A stretch of DNA of 64,000 nt. It comes from CAWCDJ01 sp963796485. Lineage in GTDB: Bacteria > Acidobacteriota > Terriglobia > Bryobacterales > Bryobacteraceae. Every line of letters starts with the position of its first letter. The first letter of the stretch is position 1. The stretch lies in assembly GCA_963796485.1 (NCBI GenBank), contig CAWCLV010000001.1, forward strand, positions 1,488,001 to 1,552,000, in the 5' to 3' direction. The translations under genes were made by a program, and so were the position numbers. Shown in pieces: positions 26,059 to 33,396 of the stretch. The notes beneath the pieces are model-generated. The model did no database searches. It was given only the letters and a program-made list of their open reading frames with translations, and was not told the DNA's origin.

Positions 26059-26735
26059 GACGTGAACACCTCTTCGAGATAGTTGATGTCGTCCACGATG
26101 GCGTAGGCGCCCTCTTCCTGAAACAGGAAAACCAGGTCGATGTAGAGCGGGTTCGAGGGTGCGGCGATCCCGATGAACGGTACGCGCGCCGCCTTCGCCG
26201 CGCGGGCGTCATCCACGCTGTCCCCCACGTAGAAGAACGTGCCGGCCGGATCGTTTCTCAGGATGCGCAGCAGACCGTCCGGATCCGGCTTGTGGCGCTC
26301 GACCTCGTACATGCCCATGATCGGATCGAACACCAGCTCGGGGGCGAAACGGTCGAGCGTGATGCGCGCGTCCTCCTTCGGGCGGCCCGTGAAAATGGCG
26401 AACTGGAAAGCGCGATTGAGCTTTTCGAGCGTGCCGGGCCTGGCGACCCACTGTTCCCGAAGCATCAGGCCGTCGCTGCCGTTGCCCAGGAAAATGGACT
26501 GGAAGTACGCCTTCACTTCTTCAAACGGGGCGGGAACACCGTGACTGGTCACGAGGTGGTGCGAAAGCTGCCAGTCATCGTTCCATCCGCCCTGGTTTTT
26601 ATAGTCCTGAATCTGTTGGTTGGTGGGCTTCCCGCCCGTAAAATGCTCCACCGTGCGGGCGACGGTCTCGCGATACGACTCAGTTACGTCCACCAGGACG
26701 CCGTCCATGTCGAAAATCAGAAGCGGCCGGCTCAT
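26055..26735 (-). CDS. HAD-superfamily phosphatase, candidate histidinol-phosphatase
   Basis: The ATG at 26733-26735 gives 226 aa. HAD motifs: nucleophile FDMDGVLVDVTESY at residues 8-21, motif II in FAIFTGRPKED at about 116, the motif III Lys in EVERHKPDPDGLL, and motif IV YVGDSVDDARAAKAA. The cap region contains GGKPTNQQIQDYKNQGGWNDDW, which I recall from a HAD-IA subgroup that occurs with histidine genes. It is locked into the operon by 4-nt overlaps with hisC upstream and hisB downstream. Because HisB here lacks a phosphatase domain and no PHP-type HisK is seen, I infer histidinol-phosphatase activity. The motifs and the operon position are observed; the activity is not. Confidence 0.8.
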   Translation of the reverse strand: MSRPLLIFDMDGVLVDVTESYRETVARTVEHFTGGKPTNQQIQDYKNQGGWNDDWQLSHHLVTSHGVPAPFEEVKAYFQSIFLGNGSDGLMLREQWVARPGTLEKLNRAFQFAIFTGRPKEDARITLDRFAPELVFDPIMGMYEVERHKPDPDGLLRILRNDPAGTFFYVGDSVDDARAAKAARVPFIGIAAPSNPLYIDLVFLFQEEGAYAIVDDINYLEEVFTS

Positions 26736-27811
26736 CGGTTCCAGATCTCCTCGAGCGCGGCCAGCAGCCGGCACGTCTGTTCGCGCGTTCCCACCGTGAT
26801 GCGGACGCAGCCCGGCGCTTCGTAGCTGCGGTCGCGGACCAGGATCGCCTGCCCGCGCAGCCCGTCTCGCACTTCGATCGCCCGCCGCCCGAATTCGCCC
26901 AGGACGAAATTCGCCGAACTCGGCACGTACCGGATGCCCAGCTTTTCCAGCCCCACGCACAGCAGTTCGCGCGCCGCCAGCACCTCGGCTACATACGTTT
27001 CGACGTACTGCCGGTCTTCGAGCGCCGCCTGAGCCGCGAGCACCGCCACCGAATTCACGCTGTACGGCGACTGCGCTTTGTGCAGGTAGGATACATTCGC
27101 TTCGTGCGAAAAGAGGCACCCCAGCCGCATCGCCGCCATCCCGAAAACCTTAGAGAATGTGCGGCAGACGAACAGGTTCGGAACGCGTTCGATTTCTCGC
27201 AGCGCGGTGACCCCGCAGAACTCGTAATACGCCTCGTCCACCAGCACAACCGCTTTGCGTGCGCGGTGCAGAATGCGCTCGATTCCGAGCAGCCCGACAC
27301 CCGTCCCGGTCGGATTGTTCGGATTCGCCAGGAGCACCGCCCGGGTCTCGGGCGTGATCGCGTCCAGCACCTCCTGAAGCGGGAACTCCATATCGGGCCA
27401 CGGGTATGCGACTTCCTTGATCCGGGCGCCGGCGACTTCCGCGTAAAAGCGGTACATCGCATAGGAAGGCTTCAGCAGAACCACTTCCTGCCCGTCATCC
27501 ACGTAAGCGTTGATGAACACCTGAATGGCTTCGTCCGTGCCGTTGGTAAAGACAAACTGCGAGGGTGCCACCCCGAAATAAGCGGCGACCGCCTCTTTTG
27601 CCTCGCCATACTCGGGATAGACCGCCAGGCATTCGCGCGTGAGGCCCTCCCGAATCGCTTCTATCACGTGGGGCGAACAGCCGACCGTGTTCTCGTTGAA
27701 GTCGAGCCGCAGTTTCCCGCCGCGCCCGCCGGTCGGCGGAGAGTACGGCGCCATCGCCTGCACGGCGGCACGGGGGCGGATCGCGCCCTTGGGAAGTTTG
27801 TGGGCTCTCAT
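26732..27811 (-). CDS. hisC: Histidinol-phosphate aminotransferase
   Basis: The 359-aa PLP fold-type I enzyme converts imidazole-acetol phosphate to histidinol phosphate. Features: LDFNENTVGCSP near residue 37, TNGTDEAIQVF for cofactor binding, ANPNNPTGTG, the VDEAYYEFCG strand with the PLP-pyridine Asp, and the Schiff-base Lys in CRTFSKVFGMAAMRLG. It overlaps hisD and the HAD gene by 4 nt each. A second, distinct aminotransferase of the same family lies at 36499, so the in-operon copy is the better candidate for histidine synthesis. Confidence 0.92.
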   Translation of the reverse strand: MRAHKLPKGAIRPRAAVQAMAPYSPPTGGRGGKLRLDFNENTVGCSPHVIEAIREGLTRECLAVYPEYGEAKEAVAAYFGVAPSQFVFTNGTDEAIQVFINAYVDDGQEVVLLKPSYAMYRFYAEVAGARIKEVAYPWPDMEFPLQEVLDAITPETRAVLLANPNNPTGTGVGLLGIERILHRARKAVVLVDEAYYEFCGVTALREIERVPNLFVCRTFSKVFGMAAMRLGCLFSHEANVSYLHKAQSPYSVNSVAVLAAQAALEDRQYVETYVAEVLAARELLCVGLEKLGIRYVPSSANFVLGEFGRRAIEVRDGLRGQAILVRDRSYEAPGCVRITVGTREQTCRLLAALEEIWNR

Positions 27812-29085
27812 CGGTCTGTCCGCTCCTTCACGGTTGCGGCGCTGCGGCCGGTTCGTACCTCCACCGAGCGCGCGTGTGCTTCCAGGCCCTCGGCGCGGGC
27901 GAGTGTCGTAATGGCGGGGCCGATGCGGGCCAGGGCCGCCGCGGAAAGTTCCTGAACGGAGATCACTTTGAGATAGTCCATGACGGAGAGGCCGCCGCGA
28001 ATCCGGGCGGCGCCGCTGGTGGGCAGCACGTGGTTGGGGCCGGATGCGTAATCCCCCGCGGCCTCGGGGCTGTTCGGTCCGACGAACACGCTGCCGGCAT
28101 GTTTCACCTTGGCGAGCAGCGCCGAATCGGGAATACTGAGATGCTCGGGCGCGAAGCGGTTAGAGATCTCGACGGCTTCTTCGAGCGAGCGCACCAGGAT
28201 GATTGCCGAGTTGCGGGCAATCGACTTCGCGGCTACCGCGGCGGTCGGAAGCACGGCCAGTTGGCGATCCAACTCTTTGGCAACCGCCGAGGCCAGCCGC
28301 TTCGATGTGGTCAGCAGCACCGCCGAAGCGTCCACGTCGTGCTCCGCCTGCGCCAGCATATCCGCCGCGATGTGGCGCGGATCGCCCTCCGCGGCAATCA
28401 TAAGAATTTCGGTGGGGCCGGCAACAAAGTCGATTCCGACCTCACCGGCCAGCAGCTTTTTGGCTGCCGCGACGTAGATGTTGCCGGGGCCGACAATGCG
28501 GTCCGCCCGAGGCACAGTGCGCGTGCCGAACGCGAACGCTGCAATCGCCTGCGCGCCGCCCATCTGGAACACGTTGTTCACGCCGAGCAGCGCCGCCGTC
28601 GCGAATACTTCGCGAACGAGATGCGGCGAGGCGACACATACATTCGGCACGCCAGCCACCTGTGCCGGCACCACCGTCATCAGCAGCGTGGAAGGAAGCG
28701 GGTACCGGCCGCCGGGAATGTAAGCCGCCACCGTATCGAGCGGCCGCACAATCTGCCCGAGCCGTAAGCCGGGGCGGAACTCGCGGCTCCACTCCGGCGG
28801 CATCTGCCGTTCGGCGTAAGCCCGGATGTTGGCAGCGGCGGTTTCGGCCGCACGGCGGAACTCCGGCGCGAGGTTCATGAGCGCCGTATCCAGTTCGGCC
28901 GCGGGCACCCGGACCGACTTGCGCGTCAGGCCATCGAACTTGCGGGCGAACTCAAGCAGCGCCTTATCGCCGCGGGTCCGGACGGCATCCAGAATCGGGC
29001 GCACCACCGCCTCGGCTTCGCTGAAGCGCGCCGCCTTGCGAGCCAGCAGGCGGCCGATATCTTTGCTTTCCAGTATGCGGATCAC
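27808..29085 (-). CDS. hisD: Histidinol dehydrogenase
   Basis: The 425-aa enzyme oxidises histidinol to histidine with two NAD+ at a zinc site. Family stretches: AYIPGGRYPLPSTLLMTVVPA, GGAQAIAAFAFGT, IVGPGNIYVAAAKK, VGIDFVAGPTEI, MLAQAEHDVDASAVLLTTS, the NRFAPEHLSI segment with catalytic His, and GDYASGPNHVLPT near the end. The GTG start (29083-29085) overlaps the hisG stop as GTGA. Length is standard. Confidence 0.94.
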   Translation of the reverse strand: MIRILESKDIGRLLARKAARFSEAEAVVRPILDAVRTRGDKALLEFARKFDGLTRKSVRVPAAELDTALMNLAPEFRRAAETAAANIRAYAERQMPPEWSREFRPGLRLGQIVRPLDTVAAYIPGGRYPLPSTLLMTVVPAQVAGVPNVCVASPHLVREVFATAALLGVNNVFQMGGAQAIAAFAFGTRTVPRADRIVGPGNIYVAAAKKLLAGEVGIDFVAGPTEILMIAAEGDPRHIAADMLAQAEHDVDASAVLLTTSKRLASAVAKELDRQLAVLPTAAVAAKSIARNSAIILVRSLEEAVEISNRFAPEHLSIPDSALLAKVKHAGSVFVGPNSPEAAGDYASGPNHVLPTSGAARIRGGLSVMDYLKVISVQELSAAALARIGPAITTLARAEGLEAHARSVEVRTGRSAATVKERTDR

Positions 29086-29951
29086 AGGACGATTTTGTTC
29101 AACGGATATTCCACGATTCCCTGCGCTCCCGCCTGCTTGAGCCGCGGGATGATGTCGCGCACGGTGGATTCATTCAGAATGGTGTTGACCGCGAGCCACT
29201 CCTCATCGCTGAGGTGCGAAATGGTGGGCCGCTTCAGCGCCGGCAGCACGCCCAGCACGGCGGCGAGGCAGTCCTTGTGGACATTGAGCATCAGCCCGAC
29301 TTTGCCGAGCGCGTTGATGGCGCCCTCGAGCAGCATTTTGATATCGAGCAGCTTGCGCTGTTTCGCCGGGTCCTCCCAGGACTCGCGATTGGCGATAAGC
29401 TGCGTGTTCGATTCGAGCACCGTATCGATGATCTTCAGCTTGTTGGCGCGCAGCGAAGAGCCGGTCTCGGTGACCTCGACGATGGCGTCCGCCAGCACTG
29501 GCGGCTTGACCTCCGTAGCGCCCCAACTGAACTCCACCTTCGCCTTGACGCCGTGGGCGGCCAGGTACCGCTTAGTCGTCGCAACCAGTTCCGTGGCGAT
29601 GATCTTGCCCTCCAGATCCTTCACGGATTGAAAGCCCGAGGCCTCCGGCACGGCGAGGACCCAGCGGACCTTCCCGAAGCTCTGCTTCGCATAAATCAGG
29701 TCGGCCACCGCGACCACCGACGCTTCGTTCTCCTCGATCCAATCGCGGCCGGTCAATCCCGCATCGAGAATGCCATCGTCCACGTACCGCGCCATCTCCT
29801 GCGCGCGGATCAGCATGCATTCGATCTCCGGATCGTCGATCCCGGGGAAATACGAGCGGCTGCTGGTGGTGATCGAAAAGCCCGCCCGCCGGAAGAGGTC
29901 GATGGTGGCGTTTTCGAGCGAGCCCTTGGGAATCCCGAGCTTGAGCTTCAC
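29082..29951 (-). CDS. hisG: ATP phosphoribosyltransferase, long form
   Basis: The start is the GTG at 29949-29951, giving 289 aa (VKLKLGIPKGSLENATIDLFRRAG). HisG makes PR-ATP and commits flux to histidine. The catalytic half has LTGRDWIEENEA, TELVATTKRYLAAHG, and DAIVEVTETGSSLRANKLK for PRPP binding. The C-terminal ~75 residues (LMLNVHKDCLAAVLGVLPALKRPTISHL...GAQGIVEYPLNKIVL) form the ACT-like regulatory domain of long HisG, so no HisZ is needed and feedback inhibition by histidine is expected. It overlaps hisI and hisD. Confidence 0.94.
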   Translation of the reverse strand: MKLKLGIPKGSLENATIDLFRRAGFSITTSSRSYFPGIDDPEIECMLIRAQEMARYVDDGILDAGLTGRDWIEENEASVVAVADLIYAKQSFGKVRWVLAVPEASGFQSVKDLEGKIIATELVATTKRYLAAHGVKAKVEFSWGATEVKPPVLADAIVEVTETGSSLRANKLKIIDTVLESNTQLIANRESWEDPAKQRKLLDIKMLLEGAINALGKVGLMLNVHKDCLAAVLGVLPALKRPTISHLSDEEWLAVNTILNESTVRDIIPRLKQAGAQGIVEYPLNKIVL

Positions 29952-30328
29952 GCTTTGCCTCCGTAAACCGCGGCCGGATCGTAAGATCGCTCCTCGGAAA
30001 TTTTCCACTCGCCGCCGTCCAGCCGGCGGTAAAAGCAGCTCTGATAGCCTTCGTGGCACACGCCCGGACCGAGGGCTTCGACTTTCACCAGCACCGCATC
30101 GCGGTCGCAATCGGTCGCAATCTCCTTCACCGCGAGCCGGTGTCCGGAACTCTCGCCCTTCAGCCAGAGCTTCTTCCGCGAACGCGAATAGAAGGTCGCG
30201 AAACCGGTCTCCACGGTTTTGCGGAAAGCCTCTTCATTCATGTAGCCGACCATCAGGACGCGCCCGCTCGCGTGATCCTGAATGACGGCGGTGATCAATC
30301 CATCCGACTTTTCGAAGTCTAAGTTCAT
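29948..30328 (-). CDS. hisI: Phosphoribosyl-AMP cyclohydrolase
   Basis: The ATG at 30326-30328 gives 126 aa. The zinc and magnesium ligands are seen in ATDCDRDAVLVKVEALGPGVCH (Asp residues and Cys) with a further Cys in QSCFYRR; the substrate loop is SRSRKKLWLKGESSGH. There is no HisE pyrophosphohydrolase domain and no hisE in the window, so that step is encoded elsewhere. It is the first structural gene of the operon and lies directly behind the leader/attenuator at 30338-30471. The frame is open upstream, but that DNA is the leader. Confidence 0.93.
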   Translation of the reverse strand: MNLDFEKSDGLITAVIQDHASGRVLMVGYMNEEAFRKTVETGFATFYSRSRKKLWLKGESSGHRLAVKEIATDCDRDAVLVKVEALGPGVCHEGYQSCFYRRLDGGEWKISEERSYDPAAVYGGKA

Positions 30329-30337
30329 GTCGAGCAC

Positions 30338-30370
30338 AAAAACAAAAAGCCCGCCGTTTTCGCGGCGGGC
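30338..30370 (-). terminator. Attenuator (rho-independent terminator) of the his operon
   Basis: Read on the minus strand, GCCCGCCG (30370-30363) and CGGCGGGC (30356-30349) form a perfect 8-bp stem with a 6-nt CGAAAA loop, followed at once by TTTTTGTTTTTG (30348-30337). It lies ten bases before the hisI ATG and after a His-rich leader peptide. Its 5' arm is also part of a competing antiterminator pairing, which marks it as an attenuator rather than a plain terminator. Confidence 0.87.
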
Positions 30371-30414
30371 GCTATTTCGAATCTCGCTGTGAGTCCAAAT
30401 CAGAACAGCGCCCG
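30366..30414 (-). promoter_or_regulatory. Antiterminator pairing of the his leader
   Basis: CGGGCGCTGTT (30414-30404), at the end of the leader ORF, can pair with AATAGCGCCCG (30376-30366) over 11 base pairs including one G-U. The latter overlaps the 5' arm of the terminator stem. A third element, CCGTCG (30458-30453) just before the His codons, can pair with CGACGG (30417-30412) and so block the antiterminator. This is the four-segment logic of classical attenuation: a ribosome stalled on His codons covers segment 1, freeing 2 to pair with 3. Confidence 0.8.
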
Positions 30415-30471
30415 TCGCGTTTCGGCACGATGGTGATGATGGTGATGCCTGACGACGGCGGCTGCTGCCAT
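30400..30471 (-). CDS. hisL: Histidine leader peptide with six consecutive His codons
   Basis: A 23-codon frame starts at the ATG 30469-30471 with MAAAAVVR, continues with six His codons (CAT CAC CAT CAT CAC CAT, 30447-30430), and ends nine residues later with ALF-TGA. It lies about 70 nt upstream of hisI and is followed by an antiterminator/terminator pair. Function: its translation senses charged tRNA-His and sets read-through into the operon. No Shine-Dalgarno is visible, and only 30 nt separate its ATG from the divergent glycosyltransferase ATG. The message may therefore be leaderless or nearly so. Confidence 0.85.
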   Translation of the reverse strand: MAAAAVVRHHHHHHRAETRRALF

Positions 30472-30501
30472 AAAGCGCTATGTTATCACATACTGGGTAC
30501 A

Positions 30502-31602
30502 ATGCGGATCGTCATCGACGCCGTTCCTCTGCTGATTCGCAGCGCCGGCGTCAAGAACTATCTCTATTACTGGATCGAGCATCTCCGCAAGGCCGCGGCG
30601 CCGGGCGAGATCCGCACCATACCCGAGATCGGCGAACTCGCGCGGCTCACTCACGAACGCTCCGTTGTAGGCCGCGCGAAGACGACCGTCGCCCTCGGCG
30701 CCCTCGCCCTTTCCAACTACGCCCGGATCCCCACACTCGATTGGATGGCCGGACCCGCGGACGTGTTTCATGCCAGCAGCCTGGTTCGCAATCCGCCGCG
30801 GCGTCCCCGGCTCACCGCCACCCTTCACGACTTGACCAGTTGGATCATGCCCGAGTTGCACCCTTCCGCAAACCGCCGCGCCGATTCCGCCCTCGCCGCA
30901 CTCGCCCGGCGCGCGCACCGCCTGATTGCGGTCTCGGCGGCAACGCGCGACGATGCCGTACGCGTGCTTGGGATTCCGCCGGAAAAGATCGCCGTGATCC
31001 ACTCCGGCGTCGCCCCGGCGTTCTACGACGTCGATCGAAGCGCCGTCGACGAGGTTCGGGCGCGCTACGGCCTGAAGCGGCCATACGTCTTGTTCGTCGG
31101 CACCATCGAGCCCCGCAAAAACCTGGATCTGCTGCTGGATGGCTGGGCGGCGCTGCCCGGCAGTCTCCGGGAGGAGTTCGAGCTGGTGCTCGCGGGACCG
31201 CAGGGATGGGCTCCGGCCGCTACTCTCGCCCGGGTTCGCCGGCGCCGCTACCTGGGTTATCTCCCGGAAGCCGACCTGCCTCCGCTTACGGCAGGTGCGG
31301 TTGTCTTCGTATACCCGTCCCTTTACGAGGGCTTCGGCTTTCCCGTGGTGCAGGCCATGGCCGCGGGAGTGCCCGTCCTCACCTCGAACGTCTCCTCGCT
31401 GCCTGAAGTGGCGGGCGAGGCGGCAATTCTGGTGGATCCGCGCAGCCAGTCGGAGTTGCGCGATGCGCTGCAGCGGTTGCTTCTCGAGCCATCGCTCCGG
31501 GCCGGGTTATCCGCCGCGGGACGGCTCCGCGCGCGCCAGTTTCGATGGGAGATCTGCGCCGCGCGCTCCCTGCAATTCTTCCGCGACGTTATCGATGGTT
31601 AA
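30502..31602 (+). CDS. GT4-family glycosyltransferase
   Basis: The ATG at 30502 gives 366 aa (MRIVIDAVPLLIRSAGVKNYLYYW). The N-terminal Rossmann domain contains DVFHASSLV and HDLTSWIMPELHP. The C-terminal domain has the GT4 signature set: VLFVGTIEPRKNLDLLLDGW, RRRYLGYLPEADLPPL, VYPSLYEGFGFPVVQAMAAGVPV with the E-x7-E catalytic/nucleotide motif, and SSLPEVAGEAAILVDP. It transfers a sugar from a nucleotide sugar, probably in surface-glycan synthesis. It is divergent from the his leader. The frame upstream of 30502 runs through the His-codon repeat and is not part of the protein. Confidence 0.87.
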   Translation: MRIVIDAVPLLIRSAGVKNYLYYWIEHLRKAAAPGEIRTIPEIGELARLTHERSVVGRAKTTVALGALALSNYARIPTLDWMAGPADVFHASSLVRNPPRRPRLTATLHDLTSWIMPELHPSANRRADSALAALARRAHRLIAVSAATRDDAVRVLGIPPEKIAVIHSGVAPAFYDVDRSAVDEVRARYGLKRPYVLFVGTIEPRKNLDLLLDGWAALPGSLREEFELVLAGPQGWAPAATLARVRRRRYLGYLPEADLPPLTAGAVVFVYPSLYEGFGFPVVQAMAAGVPVLTSNVSSLPEVAGEAAILVDPRSQSELRDALQRLLLEPSLRAGLSAAGRLRARQFRWEICAARSLQFFRDVIDG

Positions 31603-31695
31603 CCGATGGCTGGTACTCTCATTTTGGGCAACGTTACCTCCTGTTTACTTGAACCCGCCGCCGCTTCCTGATTTACTTCTAAGGACGGAGGCCTC

Positions 31696-32703
31696 GTGAC
31701 CAGTTTCGTGACAAACGTGCAGGAACCGCAAACCCTTGCCCAGATCCTTGGGGCGGGCAGGATGCCCGTAACCGACGCCCTCAGCCACGCGCTTGGCCTG
31801 GCGGAGGCACTCAGAAGAATTCATGACGCCGGAGGCGCTTACGGCGCGCTCACTCCGTCGCAAATCGTGGTCAATGGAAGCTCGGTGGAGCTTCTGGCGC
31901 TGTTCGAACACGGAAAGATCACTCCGTATACGGCGCCGGAACTGCTTTCAGGCGCCCAGCCCGATGCGCGAAGCGATATCTTCTCGTTCGGCGCCGTTCT
32001 CTACGAGTTGCTGACCGGGCGGCGCGCGTTCGAGGGCGACGGCCCTGAAAACCTGGCGAATGCGCTGGCGCACACGGAACCCCCATCGTCGGGCAGCCCC
32101 GCGGTGGACCGCGTGCTTTCCGGTTGTCTCGCGAAAGACCCGTCCGCACGCTTCCAGCGCATCCAGAAGCTGATGCTCGAAATGAAGCTGCTGAGCGTCG
32201 CGGCCCGCCGCGCCAAAGCGCCCGCGGCGCCCGGCTGGGAAGCGCTCGAAACCGCATTCCGTGGCGAGATCAGGCAACTGGAATCGCGCTTCGCCGCAAG
32301 TCTGGAGATGCACGAGAACAGCGTCGCCGCCCTGGAACGCTCGGCCGGCGAGGCCCTGAACACGTTGCGCAGCGAAGTGGCCGCCGCCGGGGACGAGCGG
32401 TCGGCGATCGCCGAGCGGCTGAGCGCGCTCGAAAATAGCGTGATCGCCGGCAACGAACGGCTTCAGAGAATCGAGCAGACGCTGGAGAACATGGACCAGA
32501 AGGCGGCCGGCCTGCGCGAAAGCGTCACCGCCGAACTCAGGCTATACGAACAGTCGCTGCAAATCCAGGCGAAGGCAGTGGAGTCGGTCCGCACCGCCGC
32601 CGCCCAGACGGACGACTTGGTGGAGCGCGTCGTCGAAGCCCTCGAAGCGCTTCAGACTATGATCCTCGATCAGGCGGAGCGCCGCCCCACGCCGATCAGC
32701 TAG
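31696..32703 (+). CDS. Catalytically dead kinase-like protein with C-terminal coiled coil
   Basis: The 335-aa protein starts at a GTG behind GGAGG. Residues about 25-170 match the C-lobe of Hanks-type kinases: LGLAEALRRIHDAGGAYGALTPSQIVVN aligns with the HRDLKPxN loop but has Y-G-A for H-R-D, T for K and Q for N; the DFG is replaced (LLALFEHGK). Yet TPYTAPELLSG and SDIFSFGAVLYELLTGRRAFEG are well kept, as is the LAKDPSARFQ helix. The N-lobe (Gly loop, ATP Lys) is missing. Residues about 185-330 are long helical heptads, a coiled coil. It is likely a scaffold rather than an enzyme. Confidence 0.8.
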   Translation: MTSFVTNVQEPQTLAQILGAGRMPVTDALSHALGLAEALRRIHDAGGAYGALTPSQIVVNGSSVELLALFEHGKITPYTAPELLSGAQPDARSDIFSFGAVLYELLTGRRAFEGDGPENLANALAHTEPPSSGSPAVDRVLSGCLAKDPSARFQRIQKLMLEMKLLSVAARRAKAPAAPGWEALETAFRGEIRQLESRFAASLEMHENSVAALERSAGEALNTLRSEVAAAGDERSAIAERLSALENSVIAGNERLQRIEQTLENMDQKAAGLRESVTAELRLYEQSLQIQAKAVESVRTAAAQTDDLVERVVEALEALQTMILDQAERRPTPIS

Positions 32704-32710
32704 CGGACTT

Positions 32711-32750
32711 GCCCGCTCCCTTACAGCCGCGGCGCTGTAAGGGAGCGGGC
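32711..32750. terminator. Long perfect hairpin between convergent genes
   Basis: A 17-bp perfect stem (GCCCGCTCCCTTACAGC, 32711-32727, paired with 32734-32750) with a CGCGGC loop lies between the pseudokinase stop (plus) and the ribE stop (minus). There is no T-run on either side, so it would act as a bidirectional, possibly factor-assisted terminator or RNA-stabilising structure. Confidence 0.6.
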
Positions 32751-32754
32751 CGGT

Positions 32755-33396
32755 CTAATACCCGTTCTCCTTCAACCCCTCGACCGTCAGCCCCTTCTTC
32801 AAATCGAGCTTCCGCAGCAGCTTCTCTACGTGCTTCGCCAGAACGTCGCACTCCAGGTTCACTTTGTCCCCGGTCCGGTAGCTTCCCAGCGTCGTGTTGC
32901 GGAAGGTGTGCGGGATGATCGTGACCGAGAGGACGTCGCCTTCCAGCGCGGCGATGGTCAGGCTGATCCCGTCGATCGCAATCGACCCCTTGAAGACCAG
33001 GTAAGGATCGAGTTCCGCGGGGACCCGGATCTTCAGCCACCAATTCTCGTCACCTAACGCTTCGAGCGCCAGGAACTCGCCGGTGCCGTCCACGTGCCCC
33101 TGTACGATATGTCCGCTGAGCCGGCCGCTCGGAGAGAGCGGACGCTCCAGGTTGACTCGCGACCCGGCGCGCAATGCACCGAGGTTGCTGCGCTTGAGCG
33201 TTTCGGGCGCCATATCCGCGAAGAACCCCGCCGGCCGCAGATCCACCGCGGTCAGGCAGACACCGTTCACCGCGATACTCGCGCCCTCGGTCATGTCGCC
33301 CATCACGGTCGAGCAGCGTACCTTGATGCGGGCGCCGGCAGCCCGGCTCTCCACGGACTCCACCGTGCCCAGCTCCTCAACTATCCCGGTGAACAT
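32755..33396 (-). CDS. ribE: Riboflavin synthase alpha chain
   Basis: The ATG at 33394-33396 gives 213 aa, the family's usual length. The start MFTGIVEELGTVESVE is diagnostic, and the two similar beta-barrel halves are visible: GASIAVNGVCLTAVDL with LERPLSPSGRLSGHIVQGHVDGTG, and GSIAIDGISLTIAAL with LECDVLAKHVEKLL. It dismutates two 6,7-dimethyl-8-ribityllumazine molecules to riboflavin. It overlaps the 3' end of ribD by about 20 nt and is last in the ftsY-ribD-ribE set. Confidence 0.93.
   Translation of the reverse strand: MFTGIVEELGTVESVESRAAGARIKVRCSTVMGDMTEGASIAVNGVCLTAVDLRPAGFFADMAPETLKRSNLGALRAGSRVNLERPLSPSGRLSGHIVQGHVDGTGEFLALEALGDENWWLKIRVPAELDPYLVFKGSIAIDGISLTIAALEGDVLSVTIIPHTFRNTTLGSYRTGDKVNLECDVLAKHVEKLLRKLDLKKGLTVEGLKENGY

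Noticed and set aside
30430..30501. N-terminal extension of the GT4 glycosyltransferase through the His-codon repeat
   Set aside because: The extra residues do not resemble GT4 enzymes, and the DNA is explained by the hisL leader on the other strand; the ATG at 30502 begins the normal MRIVIDA strand.
30329..30502. Longer HisI starting at 30502
   Set aside because: The frame crosses the terminator stem and leader and has no PR-AMP cyclohydrolase similarity before the ATG at 30328.
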